From DASZIT01 sp036268775 (GTDB taxonomy: Bacteria; Actinomycetota; Acidimicrobiia; Acidimicrobiales; RAAP-2): 64,000 bases of DNA. The notes beneath the pieces are model-generated. The model saw only the letters and a program-made list of their open reading frames with translations. It ran no database searches and was not told the DNA's origin. This document shows, piece by piece, positions 24,510 through 34,018 of the stretch (position 1 is the stretch's first letter; each line of letters starts with the position of its first letter). The stretch lies in contig DATATM010000025.1 in NCBI GenBank assembly GCA_036268775.1, positions 62,001-126,000 on the forward strand, given 5' to 3'. The translations under genes were made by a program, and so were the position numbers.

Positions 24510-25247
24510 ATGGGCAAGGCTTCGGGGATGAACGAAGCTGAAACGTCCGGGGCCATCGCCTTCATCTGCGCGATGCCGATGGAGTTGCGCCCGCTGGCTC
24601 GGAGATTGTCACTCCACCCGGCCCGGATCGGGGAACTCCGGTGTCGGGCGGGAAAGCTGGGCGACCATCGGGTCATCGCCTTGGTGACCGGGATGGGCAC
24701 CCGATTGGCCGCCGAGAAGACCAGCGTCCTGCTCGATGCCACCCCAGTGGCCCGGGTGGTGGTGGTCGGGATCACCGGCGGGGTGGACGAGACGGTCCCC
24801 ATCGGATCCATGATCCTCCCCGAGGTGGTGGTGGACGCCGCCACCGGGGCGGAGTACCGTCCCGCACCCTTGGGCCACGGCTCGCCCTCCGGCGCCCTGT
24901 GGACGTCCAATGAGTTGTTGACCGGACCCGAGGTGATCGCCGGCCTGCGAGACCGAGGGGTGGTGGCGCTGGACATGGAGACGGCGGCTGTCGCCGAAGG
25001 CTGTGAGCGTCGCGGCATCCCCTGGTCGGTGTTCCGGGCCATCAGCGATCGCACCACTGACGGTGCCCTCGACGAAGAGATCTTCCGGCTCAGCCATCAG
25101 GACGGGACCCTCGACGGTCAGGCGGTGGCCCGTTATCTGCTGAAGCATCCGGGGCGGATTCCGGAGATGGTCGGACTGGGCAAGGGGGCCAAGCTGGCCA
25201 CCGAGACGGCCGTCGAGGCCGCCATCGCCGCCGTCTCGACCTTGTAG
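24510..25247 (+). CDS. phosphorylase-superfamily nucleosidase (MTA/SAH nucleosidase-like)
   Basis: This 245-residue protein belongs to the purine-nucleoside phosphorylase/MTAN superfamily. It starts its fold at IAFICAMPMELRPL, has VVGITGGVDETVPIGSMILP (the oligomer and phosphate-region strand) and VVALDMETAAVAEGC, which carries the Glu and Asp typical of the family, then FRAISDRTTD. It probably cleaves the N-glycosidic bond of a purine nucleoside such as methylthioadenosine or S-adenosylhomocysteine; the exact substrate cannot be told. An ATG at 24528 is an equally good start. It converges closely with the next gene. Confidence 0.82.
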   Translation: MGKASGMNEAETSGAIAFICAMPMELRPLARRLSLHPARIGELRCRAGKLGDHRVIALVTGMGTRLAAEKTSVLLDATPVARVVVVGITGGVDETVPIGSMILPEVVVDAATGAEYRPAPLGHGSPSGALWTSNELLTGPEVIAGLRDRGVVALDMETAAVAEGCERRGIPWSVFRAISDRTTDGALDEEIFRLSHQDGTLDGQAVARYLLKHPGRIPEMVGLGKGAKLATETAVEAAIAAVSTL

Positions 25248-25254
25248 CCACCCC

Positions 25255-26517
25255 TCAGGCGTTCGGGACTCCCGCCAACCGCTCGTCGAGCCAATCGAAC
25301 ACCACCTGGGCGGAGAGCCGGATGTTGTCGGACTGGCAATGGGTCGACGCCCCGTCCTCCACCCGGAACCGACGGGCGGTGACCGGTCCCGCCACTCCCT
25401 CGACGAATGCCTCGAACTGGGAGAGCGGCTCGATCCCCTCCCGGTCCCCGACCAGGGCCAGCACCGGGCAGCGGATCGCCCCGACCCGGTCGCCCAGCCG
25501 GTACTCGGCGATGGCCTCCCGCCAGGCGGAGAACGACGGCACTCCGAAGCGACGGCAGATGGACTCGATGCCCCACTGCATCTGGCGGGGCATCAGATCC
25601 TCGGGAACCCCGGCCACGTCCTCCGGGCGGATGTCCCGGGTCATCCCGAAGACGTCGGTGCCCACCCACGCCTCCATGTACCGACGCATGTCGACCACCG
25701 GTGGATTCGCCACCAGCGCCCGGACCCGGGAGTCGGTGGCCGCACTCCGGGAGGCGAAGTAGGAGCCGAAGCTCTCCCCCACCAGTGCCACCCGGTCGGG
25801 GTCGACGTCGTCGCGGGCGCCGATGGCGTCGAGCACCGCGGCAATCGGGACTTCGTAGTCGGGCCGGAAGGGGAGGGCGGGGTCGAGGCGCATGCACCCG
25901 GGCTGTCCGGGACCGTCGAAGACGAACACGTTCCATCCCCGCTCCGCCCCGGGTGCCCCGTAGTGGAAGTACAGCTCCTCGGCGCTGGAGTCGAATCCGC
26001 CCACACAGACCAGGGTGGGGAGCCGCATGGAGCCGGCCGACCCATCGGCAGGGGGCCCACCTGGCCGGAGGAAGTATCCCGGCAGTCTCGACCCTTCGAA
26101 GGGCACATCCACCAGCTCGACCGGCGGCACCATCAGCGATCCCGCCTCCGCGAAGCAGGCCCGGCTCCGCTCCCCGGTATGGCGGGACACCTCGATGGCC
26201 GGGTCCACGTAGTACTCGGCGGTCCGGTAATAGGTCGACGCCCGGAGCAGGTGATCCCGGCCGCTCACCCGGTGGCCGGCCTCCAGACAGCGACGGGCGG
26301 TGGCTTCCACCCGATGGGCCAACTCGTCGAAGCCCCGGGCCCAGCTCTGGGGGCTACCGTCGGTGATCTCCGCCGCCACCCCCAGGCATTCCCCCACGGT
26401 GGAGCCGCCGTAGTCGGCCACCCCCATCGCCTTGATCAACTGGTAGTCGAACTCCTCGTCCCGGAAGCCCTCCACCCGAATGGCGCTACGGACGATGTCT
26501 GAGTCTCCGAAGGACAC
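25255..26517 (-). CDS. alpha/beta hydrolase (FrsA/acyl-peptidase-like)
   Basis: This 420-residue hydrolase has an N-terminal helical region (about 1-140) and a C-terminal alpha/beta-hydrolase domain. The nucleophile elbow is GESFGSYFA, LVCVGGFDSSAEE gives the oxyanion region, LALVGDREGI supplies the acidic residue and DGASTHCQSDN the histidine. This architecture matches the FrsA/DUF1100 and dienelactone-hydrolase-like group that acts on esters or acyl-peptides. The ATG at 26517 is the only start that includes the conserved N-terminal region. It probably has its own promoter, with a dyad at 26578. Confidence 0.82.
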   Translation of the reverse strand: MSFGDSDIVRSAIRVEGFRDEEFDYQLIKAMGVADYGGSTVGECLGVAAEITDGSPQSWARGFDELAHRVEATARRCLEAGHRVSGRDHLLRASTYYRTAEYYVDPAIEVSRHTGERSRACFAEAGSLMVPPVELVDVPFEGSRLPGYFLRPGGPPADGSAGSMRLPTLVCVGGFDSSAEELYFHYGAPGAERGWNVFVFDGPGQPGCMRLDPALPFRPDYEVPIAAVLDAIGARDDVDPDRVALVGESFGSYFASRSAATDSRVRALVANPPVVDMRRYMEAWVGTDVFGMTRDIRPEDVAGVPEDLMPRQMQWGIESICRRFGVPSFSAWREAIAEYRLGDRVGAIRCPVLALVGDREGIEPLSQFEAFVEGVAGPVTARRFRVEDGASTHCQSDNIRLSAQVVFDWLDERLAGVPNA

Positions 26518-26577
26518 TGCGGCTCGATTCTGCTGGTCTGCTCCTCAGCGGCCGCCATCGGGCGGTCGCCGACTTCC

Positions 26578-26596
26578 CGGGCAGACATTGTGCCCG
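26578..26596. promoter_or_regulatory. 6-bp inverted repeat upstream of the alpha/beta hydrolase gene
   Basis: CGGGCA (26578-26583) and TGCCCG (26591-26596) flank a 7-bp core, 61 bp upstream of the hydrolase start and 52 bp past the dxs stop. It could be an operator for the hydrolase or a hairpin at the end of the hopanoid operon. Confidence 0.3.
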
Positions 26597-26647
26597 ATCG
26601 CTACCGTCGGAGATCACGGTGTCGGACCGGCCGGGGCTGCCGGTGGG

Positions 26648-28585
26648 TCAGCCGGGACCGGGACCGGTGGTCGGGGCCGGGCAGAGGGGCAGGGCGCGGA
26701 GCACTGCCGCCTCCAGTCCGGCACCGTCGAGCCCGGCCTCGGCCAGGAGGTCGGCCGGCCGGCCGTGGGGGAGGAAGGCGGACGGCAGCCCCTGGGTCAG
26801 GGTGAACGGGCCGGGGTCCCCCACCATCGCCCGGCCACGGGCGGTGCGGCCGACCGCGGTGGCGATCGACGCCCCCACCCCACCATCGGCGATCCCGTCT
26901 TCCGCCGTCAGCACCAGGGAGTGGCGGGCGGCGTCCTCCACCATCGACGCATCCAGCGGCGAGGCCACCCGCACGTCCCACACCGTCACCCCGAGGCCGC
27001 GGCCCTCCAGGCGGTCGGCGGCCTCCTGGCAGGCGGCGACCATCTTCCCCACCCCCAGGAGGCAGACATCGGGCCGGTGGCCGGAACCCCCCCGACCCCG
27101 ATCGGGGGCCGACTGCAGCCGGCGGGCGGACAGCCCGTGGCCGACCCCAACGGTGGGGGCCTCCGTCTTCGGCCAGCGGATGGCCGACGGGCCCGGCAAG
27201 GTCAGCGCCTCGTTGAGCATCACCCCGAGCTCCGGGTAGGAGGAGGGGGCGAAGACGGTGAGTCCGGGCACCTTGGTCAGCAGCACCAGGTCGAAGATCC
27301 CGTGGTGGCTGGGGCCGTCGTCGCCGGTGACCCCGGCCCGGTCGATGCAGAACACGATGGGGGCCCGGTGGAGGGCCACGTCGAAGAGCAACTGGTCCCA
27401 GGCCCGATTGAGGAACGTCGAGTAGATGGCCACCACCGGCCGCAGGCCGCCGAGGGCCATGCCGGTGGCGGTGGTGACCGCATGCTGCTCGGCGATGCCG
27501 ACATCGAAGTACCGATCGGGAAACCGCGCTTGGAAGCCCAGCAGGCCGGTCGGGCCGCCCATGGCGGCGGTGAGGGCCACCACTGAGGGGTTGCGCTCGG
27601 CAGCCTCGATGACCGCCCGGCTGAAGGCCTCGGTGTAACTCGATGACCGGGGTCGCCGGGAGGCCCCGGTGACGGGGTCGAAGGGCCCGACGTCGTGGAG
27701 GCACTTCTCCGGGTCCTGCTCGGCCGGCCGGTAGCCCCGGCCCTTGACGGTGTGCACGTGCACCACCACCGGACCGAGGGTGGCATCGGCCACCGACAGG
27801 GCATCGTCGAGGGCGGCGACGTTGTGCCCGTCGACCGGGCCCAGGTAGCTGATCCCGAGGGATTCGAAGAAGGTGGCGGGACCGGCGCCCCCGTGGACCC
27901 CGCCCCCGCCCGGGGCGGTGGTCAACCGGGACACCGTCGGGGCATACGACCGTCCGTTGTCGTTCAGCACGATGACCATCGGGGTCTGGGTGACCCCGAT
28001 GTTGTTGAGGGCCTCGAAGGCCAGTCCTCCGGTGAGGGAGCCGTCGCCCACCACCGCCACCACCCGGTGGGGATCCCCGGCCAACCGCCGAGCCGCTGCC
28101 AGCCCGTAGGCATAGGAGAGCCCGGTGGAGGCGTGGCTGTTCTCCACCAGGTCGTGGATCGACTCGCTCCGGTTCGGGTAGCCCGACAGCCCGCCGGCCT
28201 GGCGGAGGGTGGCGAACACCCCGGCCCGCCCGGTGACCAGCTTGTGGACGTAGGCCTGGTGCCCGGTGTCCCAGACGATGGCGTCGTCGGGGGAGCGGAA
28301 CGCCCGGTGCAACGCCAACGTCAGCTCCACCACCCCGAGGTTCGACCCCAGGTGGCCGCCGGTGGTGGCGAGCGTCGACACCAGCAGCCGACGGATGTCG
28401 GCAGCCAGCTCCACCAGTTCCTCGGGGCCGAGGTCCCGGAGGCTCTCGGGATCGAGCTCGGCCAGCGACCGGGCCGGCCGGGGCGTCACCGGCACCGCCC
28501 GCCCCGGGTCGGGCGACACCGGAGCGGAGGGGGCCGCCAACCCGATACCGGGCTCGGTGAGGATGAGCGAGTCGATGGTCGCCAT
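26648..28585 (-). CDS. dxs: 1-deoxy-D-xylulose-5-phosphate synthase
   Basis: This 645-residue thiamine-diphosphate enzyme joins pyruvate and glyceraldehyde 3-phosphate, the entry step of the MEP isoprenoid pathway. Visible are TGHQAYVHKL, the cofactor motif GDGSLTGGLAFEALNN, the transketolase-type DVGIAEQHAVTTATG with its catalytic Glu, and the C-terminal DGIADGGVGASIA region. It is the last gene of the hopanoid operon, one base after hpnH. The extra 30 or so N-terminal residues are proline-rich. An operon copy of dxs would raise precursor supply when hopanoids are made; whether a second chromosomal copy exists cannot be seen. Confidence 0.95.
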   Translation of the reverse strand: MATIDSLILTEPGIGLAAPSAPVSPDPGRAVPVTPRPARSLAELDPESLRDLGPEELVELAADIRRLLVSTLATTGGHLGSNLGVVELTLALHRAFRSPDDAIVWDTGHQAYVHKLVTGRAGVFATLRQAGGLSGYPNRSESIHDLVENSHASTGLSYAYGLAAARRLAGDPHRVVAVVGDGSLTGGLAFEALNNIGVTQTPMVIVLNDNGRSYAPTVSRLTTAPGGGGVHGGAGPATFFESLGISYLGPVDGHNVAALDDALSVADATLGPVVVHVHTVKGRGYRPAEQDPEKCLHDVGPFDPVTGASRRPRSSSYTEAFSRAVIEAAERNPSVVALTAAMGGPTGLLGFQARFPDRYFDVGIAEQHAVTTATGMALGGLRPVVAIYSTFLNRAWDQLLFDVALHRAPIVFCIDRAGVTGDDGPSHHGIFDLVLLTKVPGLTVFAPSSYPELGVMLNEALTLPGPSAIRWPKTEAPTVGVGHGLSARRLQSAPDRGRGGSGHRPDVCLLGVGKMVAACQEAADRLEGRGLGVTVWDVRVASPLDASMVEDAARHSLVLTAEDGIADGGVGASIATAVGRTARGRAMVGDPGPFTLTQGLPSAFLPHGRPADLLAEAGLDGAGLEAAVLRALPLCPAPTTGPGPG

Positions 28586-28586
28586 A

Positions 28587-29591
28587 TCAGTGGGTGTTCA
28601 CCAGCGCCCGCATCGACTCCCGGAGCGAGCCCATGGTGGCGATGACCGACGACGGCTCGTAGCCGCAGTGGGCCATGCAGTTGGCGCAACGGGGGTCCTT
28701 GCCCCGGCCATAGGCGTCCCAGTCGGTGGTCTCCACCAGTTCCCGGTAGGAGGAGGCGTAGCCATCGGCCATCAGGTAGCAGGGGCGCTGCCAACCCAGC
28801 ACCGAGTAGCTGGGAACCCCCCAGGCGGTGCAGGCGAATTCGGTCTGCCCCTCCAAGAAGTCGAGGAACAGCGGCGAATGGTTTAGCCGCCACTTCTTCC
28901 GCTTTCCGGCAAAGGCGTCCCGGAACAATTTGTGGGTCTGCTCCACCCCGAGGAAGTGCTCCTGGTCGGGCGCCTTCTCGTAGGCGTAGGCCGGGGAGAT
29001 CATCATGGCGTCGACCCCGAGGTCGTCGTTCAGGAAGTCGAGCACGTCCCGCACCGTCTTTGGGGAGTCGGTGTTGAAGAAGGTGGAGTTGGTGGTGACC
29101 CGGAAGCCCCGCTCCTTCGCCTGCCGGATAGCCGCCACCGCTTCGTCGAAGACGCCTTCGCGGTCGACGGCGGCGTCGTGGCGTTCCCGCAGGCCGTCGA
29201 TGTGGACCACCCAGGAGAAGAACCGGGACGGGGTGAACTTCTCCATCCGCCGCCGCAGCAGCACCGCGTTGGTGCAGAGGTAGACGTAGACCTTCTTCTT
29301 GATGAGCTCGCTCACGATCCGCTCGATGTCGGGATGGAGCAACGGCTCGCCCCCGGCGATGGAGACCATCGGGGTCCCGCTCTCCTCCACCGCCCCGAGG
29401 ATGTCCTCCACCGACAGGCGCTTGCGGAGGATGTCGGTCGGATGCTGGATCTTGCCGCACCCCGGACAGGAGAGGTTGCAGGCGAACAGCGGCTCGATCT
29501 CCACGATGAAGGGGTAGTGCTTGGTCCCCTTCATCCGCTGCCGCAGCAGGTGGGATCCGATCTTCATGTTCTGTCGCAACGGAATGGGCAT
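28587..29591 (-). CDS. hpnH: hopanoid radical SAM protein HpnH (adenosylhopane synthase)
   Basis: This 334-residue radical SAM enzyme adds the 5'-deoxyadenosyl group to diploptene (hopene), the first step of extended side-chain synthesis. The cluster motif is CNLSCPGC (Cys38, 42, 45), followed by VSIAGGEPLLHPD and a C-terminal cysteine set around RCANCMAHCGYEPS, typical of HpnH. The start ATG overlaps the stop of the fused nucleosidase-IspH gene by one base (TGATG), and dxs follows after one base. Genes on both sides belong to the same pathway, which makes the call secure. Confidence 0.95.
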   Translation of the reverse strand: MPIPLRQNMKIGSHLLRQRMKGTKHYPFIVEIEPLFACNLSCPGCGKIQHPTDILRKRLSVEDILGAVEESGTPMVSIAGGEPLLHPDIERIVSELIKKKVYVYLCTNAVLLRRRMEKFTPSRFFSWVVHIDGLRERHDAAVDREGVFDEAVAAIRQAKERGFRVTTNSTFFNTDSPKTVRDVLDFLNDDLGVDAMMISPAYAYEKAPDQEHFLGVEQTHKLFRDAFAGKRKKWRLNHSPLFLDFLEGQTEFACTAWGVPSYSVLGWQRPCYLMADGYASSYRELVETTDWDAYGRGKDPRCANCMAHCGYEPSSVIATMGSLRESMRALVNTH

Positions 29592-31069
29592 CAGCGCACC
29601 TGCCTTGGTAGAGCGAATTGGACGGTTTCTTCAGTGACCCGGTGCTCGCGCACCTCGACGGGTCCGAGGGCTTCGAGCACGCCGATGACCCGCTGGACGA
29701 GGGACTCCGGGGCCGATGCCCCGGCGGTGAGCCCGACGGTGGTGGCGTCGAGCAGCCACGGGAGCCGGAGATCGGACTCGTCCTCGATGAGCTCGGCCCG
29801 GCACCCCTGGCGCCGGGCGGCTTCGACCAGCCGGGCGGTGTTCGACGAGTTGGCCGACCCGACCACCAGCATCAGGTCACAGGCGCCGGCCAGCGCCCTC
29901 ACCGCGTCTTGCCGATTCTGGGTGGCGTAACAGATGTCGGTGGCACTCGGCCCGACGATGGCCGGGAAGCGGGCGTGGAGGGCCCCGACCACCTCGTCGG
30001 TTTCGTCGGTGGCCAGGGTGGTCTGGGTCAGGTAGGCGAGCGGCACACCTTCGGGCAGCTCCAGCCGGGCGACGTCGTCGGGGCCTTCCACCAGATGGAT
30101 CCGGTCGGGGGCCTCCCCGACGGTGCCGACCACCTCCTCGTGGCCGGCGTGCCCGATGAGCACGATGTGATGGTTGCCGTCGGCGAACCGCCGGGCCTCG
30201 TGGTGGACCTTGGCCACCAGCGGGCAGGTGGCGTCGATGACGTTCAGGTCGGGCCGGGCCGCGGCTTGACCCCTGACCGCCGGCGACACCCCGTGGGCGG
30301 CGATGACCACCGTCGAGCCGTCGGGTACCTCGTCGAACTCCTCGACGAAGATCGCCCCCTTGGCCTCGAGCCCGGCAACGACATGGGTGTTGTGGACGAT
30401 CTGTCGGCGGACGTAGACCGGCGACCCGAATCGTTCGAGGGCCCGTTCGACGGTGTCGATGGCCCGCTCGACGCCGGCACAGAACGAGCGGGGACCCGCC
30501 AACAGCACCGTGCGGGGACGGGTGGCCTCGGCCCAGCGCTCGAGGGCGGGACGCACCCGGAGGAGGGCTCCGAGGGCCCGCAGGTCGCCGGCCACCGGGG
30601 CGTGCCCACCGGCATCGGCGACCGCCCTGACCACCGCCACCGGTCGGGAGCCGAGTGCCTCGGCCAACCACGCCGACTCGGTGTCTATTGCGATCGCCCC
30701 GTCGGCCGTCAACCGCTGGCGCTCGGAAGTTTCGACCGGGAGGGATGACGAGACGATCGGGCCGGTGTGGACCCAGTGCCCGTAGCGGCGCAGTTCCTCC
30801 GCCAGCAGATGGGCGCCGGACAACCGGAGGGGTGACGAGCCGGCGGTGGTGCGCAGTTCAGTCGCCACCACCAAGTGCCCGGGCCACACATGGCCGCCGA
30901 GGGCACCGGCCACCCCGACGATGGCCACCGGGTCTCCGGGCTCGAGCTGGGCGGCCAGTCGGCGGCCGGCGGCCGCGGCGGGTTCGGGGCCCGTCCCGAC
31001 GGTCGTCACGAGGCCCCCGAGGGCCTGGGCCTCGAGTCGCTGCGGGCTGACGGCGGTCAGGTCAGCCAT
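29591..31069 (-). CDS. ispH: fusion of HpnG-like nucleosidase domain and IspH (HMBPP reductase)
   Basis: This is a 492-residue two-domain protein. Residues 1-182 resemble a phosphorylase-superfamily nucleosidase of the hopanoid HpnG type (VAIVGVAGALGG, then AIAIDTESAWLAEAL with the Asp/Glu pair). Residues about 186-492 are IspH, the 4Fe-4S reductase of the MEP pathway, with PRSFCAGVERAI, IDATCPLVAKVH and TDICYATQNRQ supplying Cys197, Cys282 and Cys380, plus HNTHVV and EVVGTVGEAP with the proton-relay residues. It lies between shc and hpnH, where free-standing hpnG-like genes are expected. One chain therefore combines precursor formation with removal of adenine from adenosylhopane. No start codon or stop separates the domains. 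Confidence 0.9.
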   Translation of the reverse strand: MADLTAVSPQRLEAQALGGLVTTVGTGPEPAAAAGRRLAAQLEPGDPVAIVGVAGALGGHVWPGHLVVATELRTTAGSSPLRLSGAHLLAEELRRYGHWVHTGPIVSSSLPVETSERQRLTADGAIAIDTESAWLAEALGSRPVAVVRAVADAGGHAPVAGDLRALGALLRVRPALERWAEATRPRTVLLAGPRSFCAGVERAIDTVERALERFGSPVYVRRQIVHNTHVVAGLEAKGAIFVEEFDEVPDGSTVVIAAHGVSPAVRGQAAARPDLNVIDATCPLVAKVHHEARRFADGNHHIVLIGHAGHEEVVGTVGEAPDRIHLVEGPDDVARLELPEGVPLAYLTQTTLATDETDEVVGALHARFPAIVGPSATDICYATQNRQDAVRALAGACDLMLVVGSANSSNTARLVEAARRQGCRAELIEDESDLRLPWLLDATTVGLTAGASAPESLVQRVIGVLEALGPVEVREHRVTEETVQFALPRQVR

Positions 31070-32969
31070 GCTCCACCCCCTCCCCGGCGCGGAGGTAGCG
31101 CCCGAGGGCCATCACCGGAAAGACGATCCGGTAGAGGTGATAGTTGATGTAGAAGTCGCCGGGAAACCCGGTGCCGGTGAACCACAGCTCGTCCCATCCG
31201 CCGTCGGGACGCTGGCGGTCGACCAGCCAGCCGACCCCGTCCCGGACCGGGGTGCCCCGGTCCCCGGCAGCCAGGAGGGCGAGGAGGGCCCAAGCCGTCT
31301 GCGACGGGGTTGACTCCCCCCGGCCGTGCCATCCCGGGTCGTCGTAGGAACGGAGGTCCTCCCCCCACCCCCCGTCCCGGTTCTGACACTGGTGGAGCCA
31401 CTCCACCGCCGCCCGCACGGCGGGATGGTCGGCAGGAACGCCGCCGGCGATGAGCGCCGGCACCACTGCGCCGGTGCCGTAGAGGTAGTTGGCCCCCCAA
31501 CGCCCGAACCAGGACCCGTCAGCTTCCTGGTGGGCCAGCAACCACTCCACCCCTCGGTCGGCGGCGGCTCCCCCCTCTCTGATGGTGGCCAGCCACTCGA
31601 CCACGTGGGCGGTCACATCGGCACTCGGCGGATCGATCAGCTCGCCGAAGTCGCAGAAGGGAAGTTCGGAGCAGAGCCCCTGGGTGTTGTCGACATCGAA
31701 GGCGGCCCACCCGCCGTCGGCGCACTGCATGCCGAGCACCCAGGCGACCGCCCGCTCCACCGACCCGTTGTCGGGCTCGACGGTCCGGCGGAGGGCGAGG
31801 GCGACTTCGGCGGTGTCGTCGATGTCGGGGTAGTTGTCGTTGGCGAACTCGAAGGCCCAACCCCCGGGGGCGAGGTCGGGACGGCGCACCGACCAGTCCC
31901 CTTTCACCCTGACCTCTTGGGTGGTCAGCCAGCCGGCCGCCCGGCGCAGGACCGGGTGGTCGGGAGCGAAGCCGGCGTCGGCCAGCGCGATGACGGCCAA
32001 CCCGGTGTCCCACACCGGTGACTGGCAGGCCTCGATCCGCCGACCCTGATCGTCCTCGATGGTGAAACCGTCGAGCCCGGCCAGTCCGGCAGCCATCACC
32101 GGATGATCGAGCGGGTACCCCTGGAGGTGGAGGGCCATCAGCGAGTAGACCCACGGCGGCTGAATGCCGCCCCAGGAACCGTCGGCCTCCTGGCGGCGGA
32201 GGATCCACTGCTCCGCCCGCTGGAGGGCGGCCCGGCGGAACGGCTGGATGGGCGACCGTTGGTAGCGATGGAGGAGGTCGTCCAGCCGCTGGAACCGTCC
32301 CGGCCAGGTTCGCCAGGAACGGGTCGCCGCTGGGGTCGACCCATCGTCGCCGCGCAGCTCGTCTACCCCGACCGGGATGGGCCGGACCGGCCGGTGGGCG
32401 CTGACCACCGTCAGGGCCACCACCGTCTGGCGGGCCCAGCAGCCGAAGTCGTAGACGTTGAGCGGCACCCAGGTGGGTAGGAACATGATCTCGGGGGGGA
32501 GGACCGGCAGTTTCTCCCAGGGCCACAGGGCGAACAGCGCCAACCAGATCCGGGTGAAGACCCGGCTCTGCTCGAGCCCGCCGGCCTCCCGGACGAACAC
32601 CGCAGCACTCTCCATGTGGGGAGCGTCGATCGGGTCACCGGCTAATCGGAGGGCGAGGTAGGCCTCGATAGTGGTGGAGAGATCCGCCGGACCCCCGAAG
32701 AAGTTGGACCAGGTCCCGTCCTCCCGCTGCCGGGACCGGATCCAGGTGGCGGTGGCGGCCGTCTGCTCCGGGGTCCGAATCCCGAGGAACTGGCGGAGGA
32801 GGAGGTCCTCGGCATCCATGGTGACGTTGGTCTCCAGCTCGCCCTTCCACCACCCGTCCTCCTGCTGGAGACCGGCCAAGTACTCCGACCCGCGCCGGAG
32901 GGCGTCGCCCGCTGCCGGCTCGGCGGAAGGCTTCGAGAGCCGGACCGGGACCGAAACCGTAGAGGTCAC
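31062..32969 (-). CDS. shc: squalene-hopene cyclase
   Basis: This 635-residue terpene cyclase turns squalene into hopene/hopanol at the membrane. The catalytic DxDD motif is DIDDTAEVA (Asp382-Asp385), and several QW repeats of the form Q-x-x-D-G-x-W are spread along the chain (for example QQEDGWW, QREDGTW, QEADGSWGG, QNRDGGWGED, QRPDGGWDE). The start is a GTG at 32969 that overlaps the stop of the polyprenyl synthase gene (GTGA), and the stop lies 8 bp inside the downstream fusion gene. The length matches family members. Confidence 0.96.
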   Translation of the reverse strand: MTSTVSVPVRLSKPSAEPAAGDALRRGSEYLAGLQQEDGWWKGELETNVTMDAEDLLLRQFLGIRTPEQTAATATWIRSRQREDGTWSNFFGGPADLSTTIEAYLALRLAGDPIDAPHMESAAVFVREAGGLEQSRVFTRIWLALFALWPWEKLPVLPPEIMFLPTWVPLNVYDFGCWARQTVVALTVVSAHRPVRPIPVGVDELRGDDGSTPAATRSWRTWPGRFQRLDDLLHRYQRSPIQPFRRAALQRAEQWILRRQEADGSWGGIQPPWVYSLMALHLQGYPLDHPVMAAGLAGLDGFTIEDDQGRRIEACQSPVWDTGLAVIALADAGFAPDHPVLRRAAGWLTTQEVRVKGDWSVRRPDLAPGGWAFEFANDNYPDIDDTAEVALALRRTVEPDNGSVERAVAWVLGMQCADGGWAAFDVDNTQGLCSELPFCDFGELIDPPSADVTAHVVEWLATIREGGAAADRGVEWLLAHQEADGSWFGRWGANYLYGTGAVVPALIAGGVPADHPAVRAAVEWLHQCQNRDGGWGEDLRSYDDPGWHGRGESTPSQTAWALLALLAAGDRGTPVRDGVGWLVDRQRPDGGWDELWFTGTGFPGDFYINYHLYRIVFPVMALGRYLRAGEGVEHG

Positions 32970-34018
32970 CAGGACCGCTCCGTGACGAACCGGGCCACCT
33001 CGACCAGCTCCGCCTTGGCGCTTGGGTCGAGCGCCACCCGATCGAGGGCCGCCTGGGCCTGCCGCAAGAAGCTGGTGGCCGTCTCCGACGCCCCGCTCCG
33101 ACCGCCGCCGGCGTCCACCAGCCAGGCCGCCCGTTCCAACTCCGCCTCCGACAGCCCGGAGCTGGACCACTTCCGGTCGAGGAGCTCGCGGAGTTCCTCC
33201 GGCCGGCCGTCCGGACCGGCCAGGGCGATGGTCACCGGCAGGGTCTTCTTGCCGGCCAGCAGGTCGCTGCCGATGGGCTTGCCGGTGACGGCAGGGTCCC
33301 CCCAGATGCCGAGCAGATCGTCGACCGCTTGAAAGGCGGTGCCGAGACAGCCCCCGAACTCCGCCAGCGCTTCGATCACCGGTTCGGGCGCCCCGACCAG
33401 GATGGCCCCGAGGGCCATGGCGCACTCGAGGAGGGCCCCGGTCTTGCCCGCCTCCATGGCCAGGCAGTCCTCCACCGATACCGACGATCGGGTCTCGAAG
33501 GCCATGTCGTCGGCCTGCCCGGCGATCATGGCCAGGGTGGCGTTGGCCAACGTCGCCGCCGCCCGCACCCGGGGCGGGGTCGGCTCGGCCAGCAGCACCT
33601 GCAGGGCAAGGGTGGCCAGCGCGTCGCCCCCCACTACTGCCGGCCCCACTCCGAACTCGGCCCAGACCGTCGACCGGTGCCGCCGCTGCCGATCACCGTC
33701 GATCAGGTCGTCGTGCAGCAGCGAGAAATTGTGGATCAGCTCGATGGCCACCGCTCCGGCCATGGCGTCGGGCTCCTCGCCTCCCGCCGCCCGGGCCGAC
33801 AGCAGCACCAGGGCGGCCCGGATCCGCTTGCCGCCCCCGGCCAGGTGGTGGGCGACCGGCGCACTCAATTCGCGGCCCAGCACCGCCACCTCCTGGTCGA
33901 GGGCCGGCCCGATAAGGGCGGCGGTCCGGGAGAGGACGGCGCTGACCCCATCCGACCGGTGGCGGGAGCGGCCGGATGCCTCCGGCTCGGTCACGTCCAG
34001 GGCAGGGGCGTTCACCAT
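32966..34018 (-). CDS. trans-polyprenyl diphosphate synthase (FPP/GGPP-type)
   Basis: This 350-residue prenyltransferase condenses isopentenyl diphosphate units, most likely to farnesyl diphosphate for squalene. Visible are GGGKRIRAAL (61-70), the first aspartate-rich motif HDDLID (Asp103, 104, 107) and a second one reading VDDLLGIWGD. The ATG at 34018 has a gaggagg ribosome site. It overlaps hpnE by 7 bp and shc by 4 bp. FPP or GGPP product length cannot be told by eye; the pathway context favours FPP. Confidence 0.92.
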   Translation of the reverse strand: MVNAPALDVTEPEASGRSRHRSDGVSAVLSRTAALIGPALDQEVAVLGRELSAPVAHHLAGGGKRIRAALVLLSARAAGGEEPDAMAGAVAIELIHNFSLLHDDLIDGDRQRRHRSTVWAEFGVGPAVVGGDALATLALQVLLAEPTPPRVRAAATLANATLAMIAGQADDMAFETRSSVSVEDCLAMEAGKTGALLECAMALGAILVGAPEPVIEALAEFGGCLGTAFQAVDDLLGIWGDPAVTGKPIGSDLLAGKKTLPVTIALAGPDGRPEELRELLDRKWSSSGLSEAELERAAWLVDAGGGRSGASETATSFLRQAQAALDRVALDPSAKAELVEVARFVTERSW

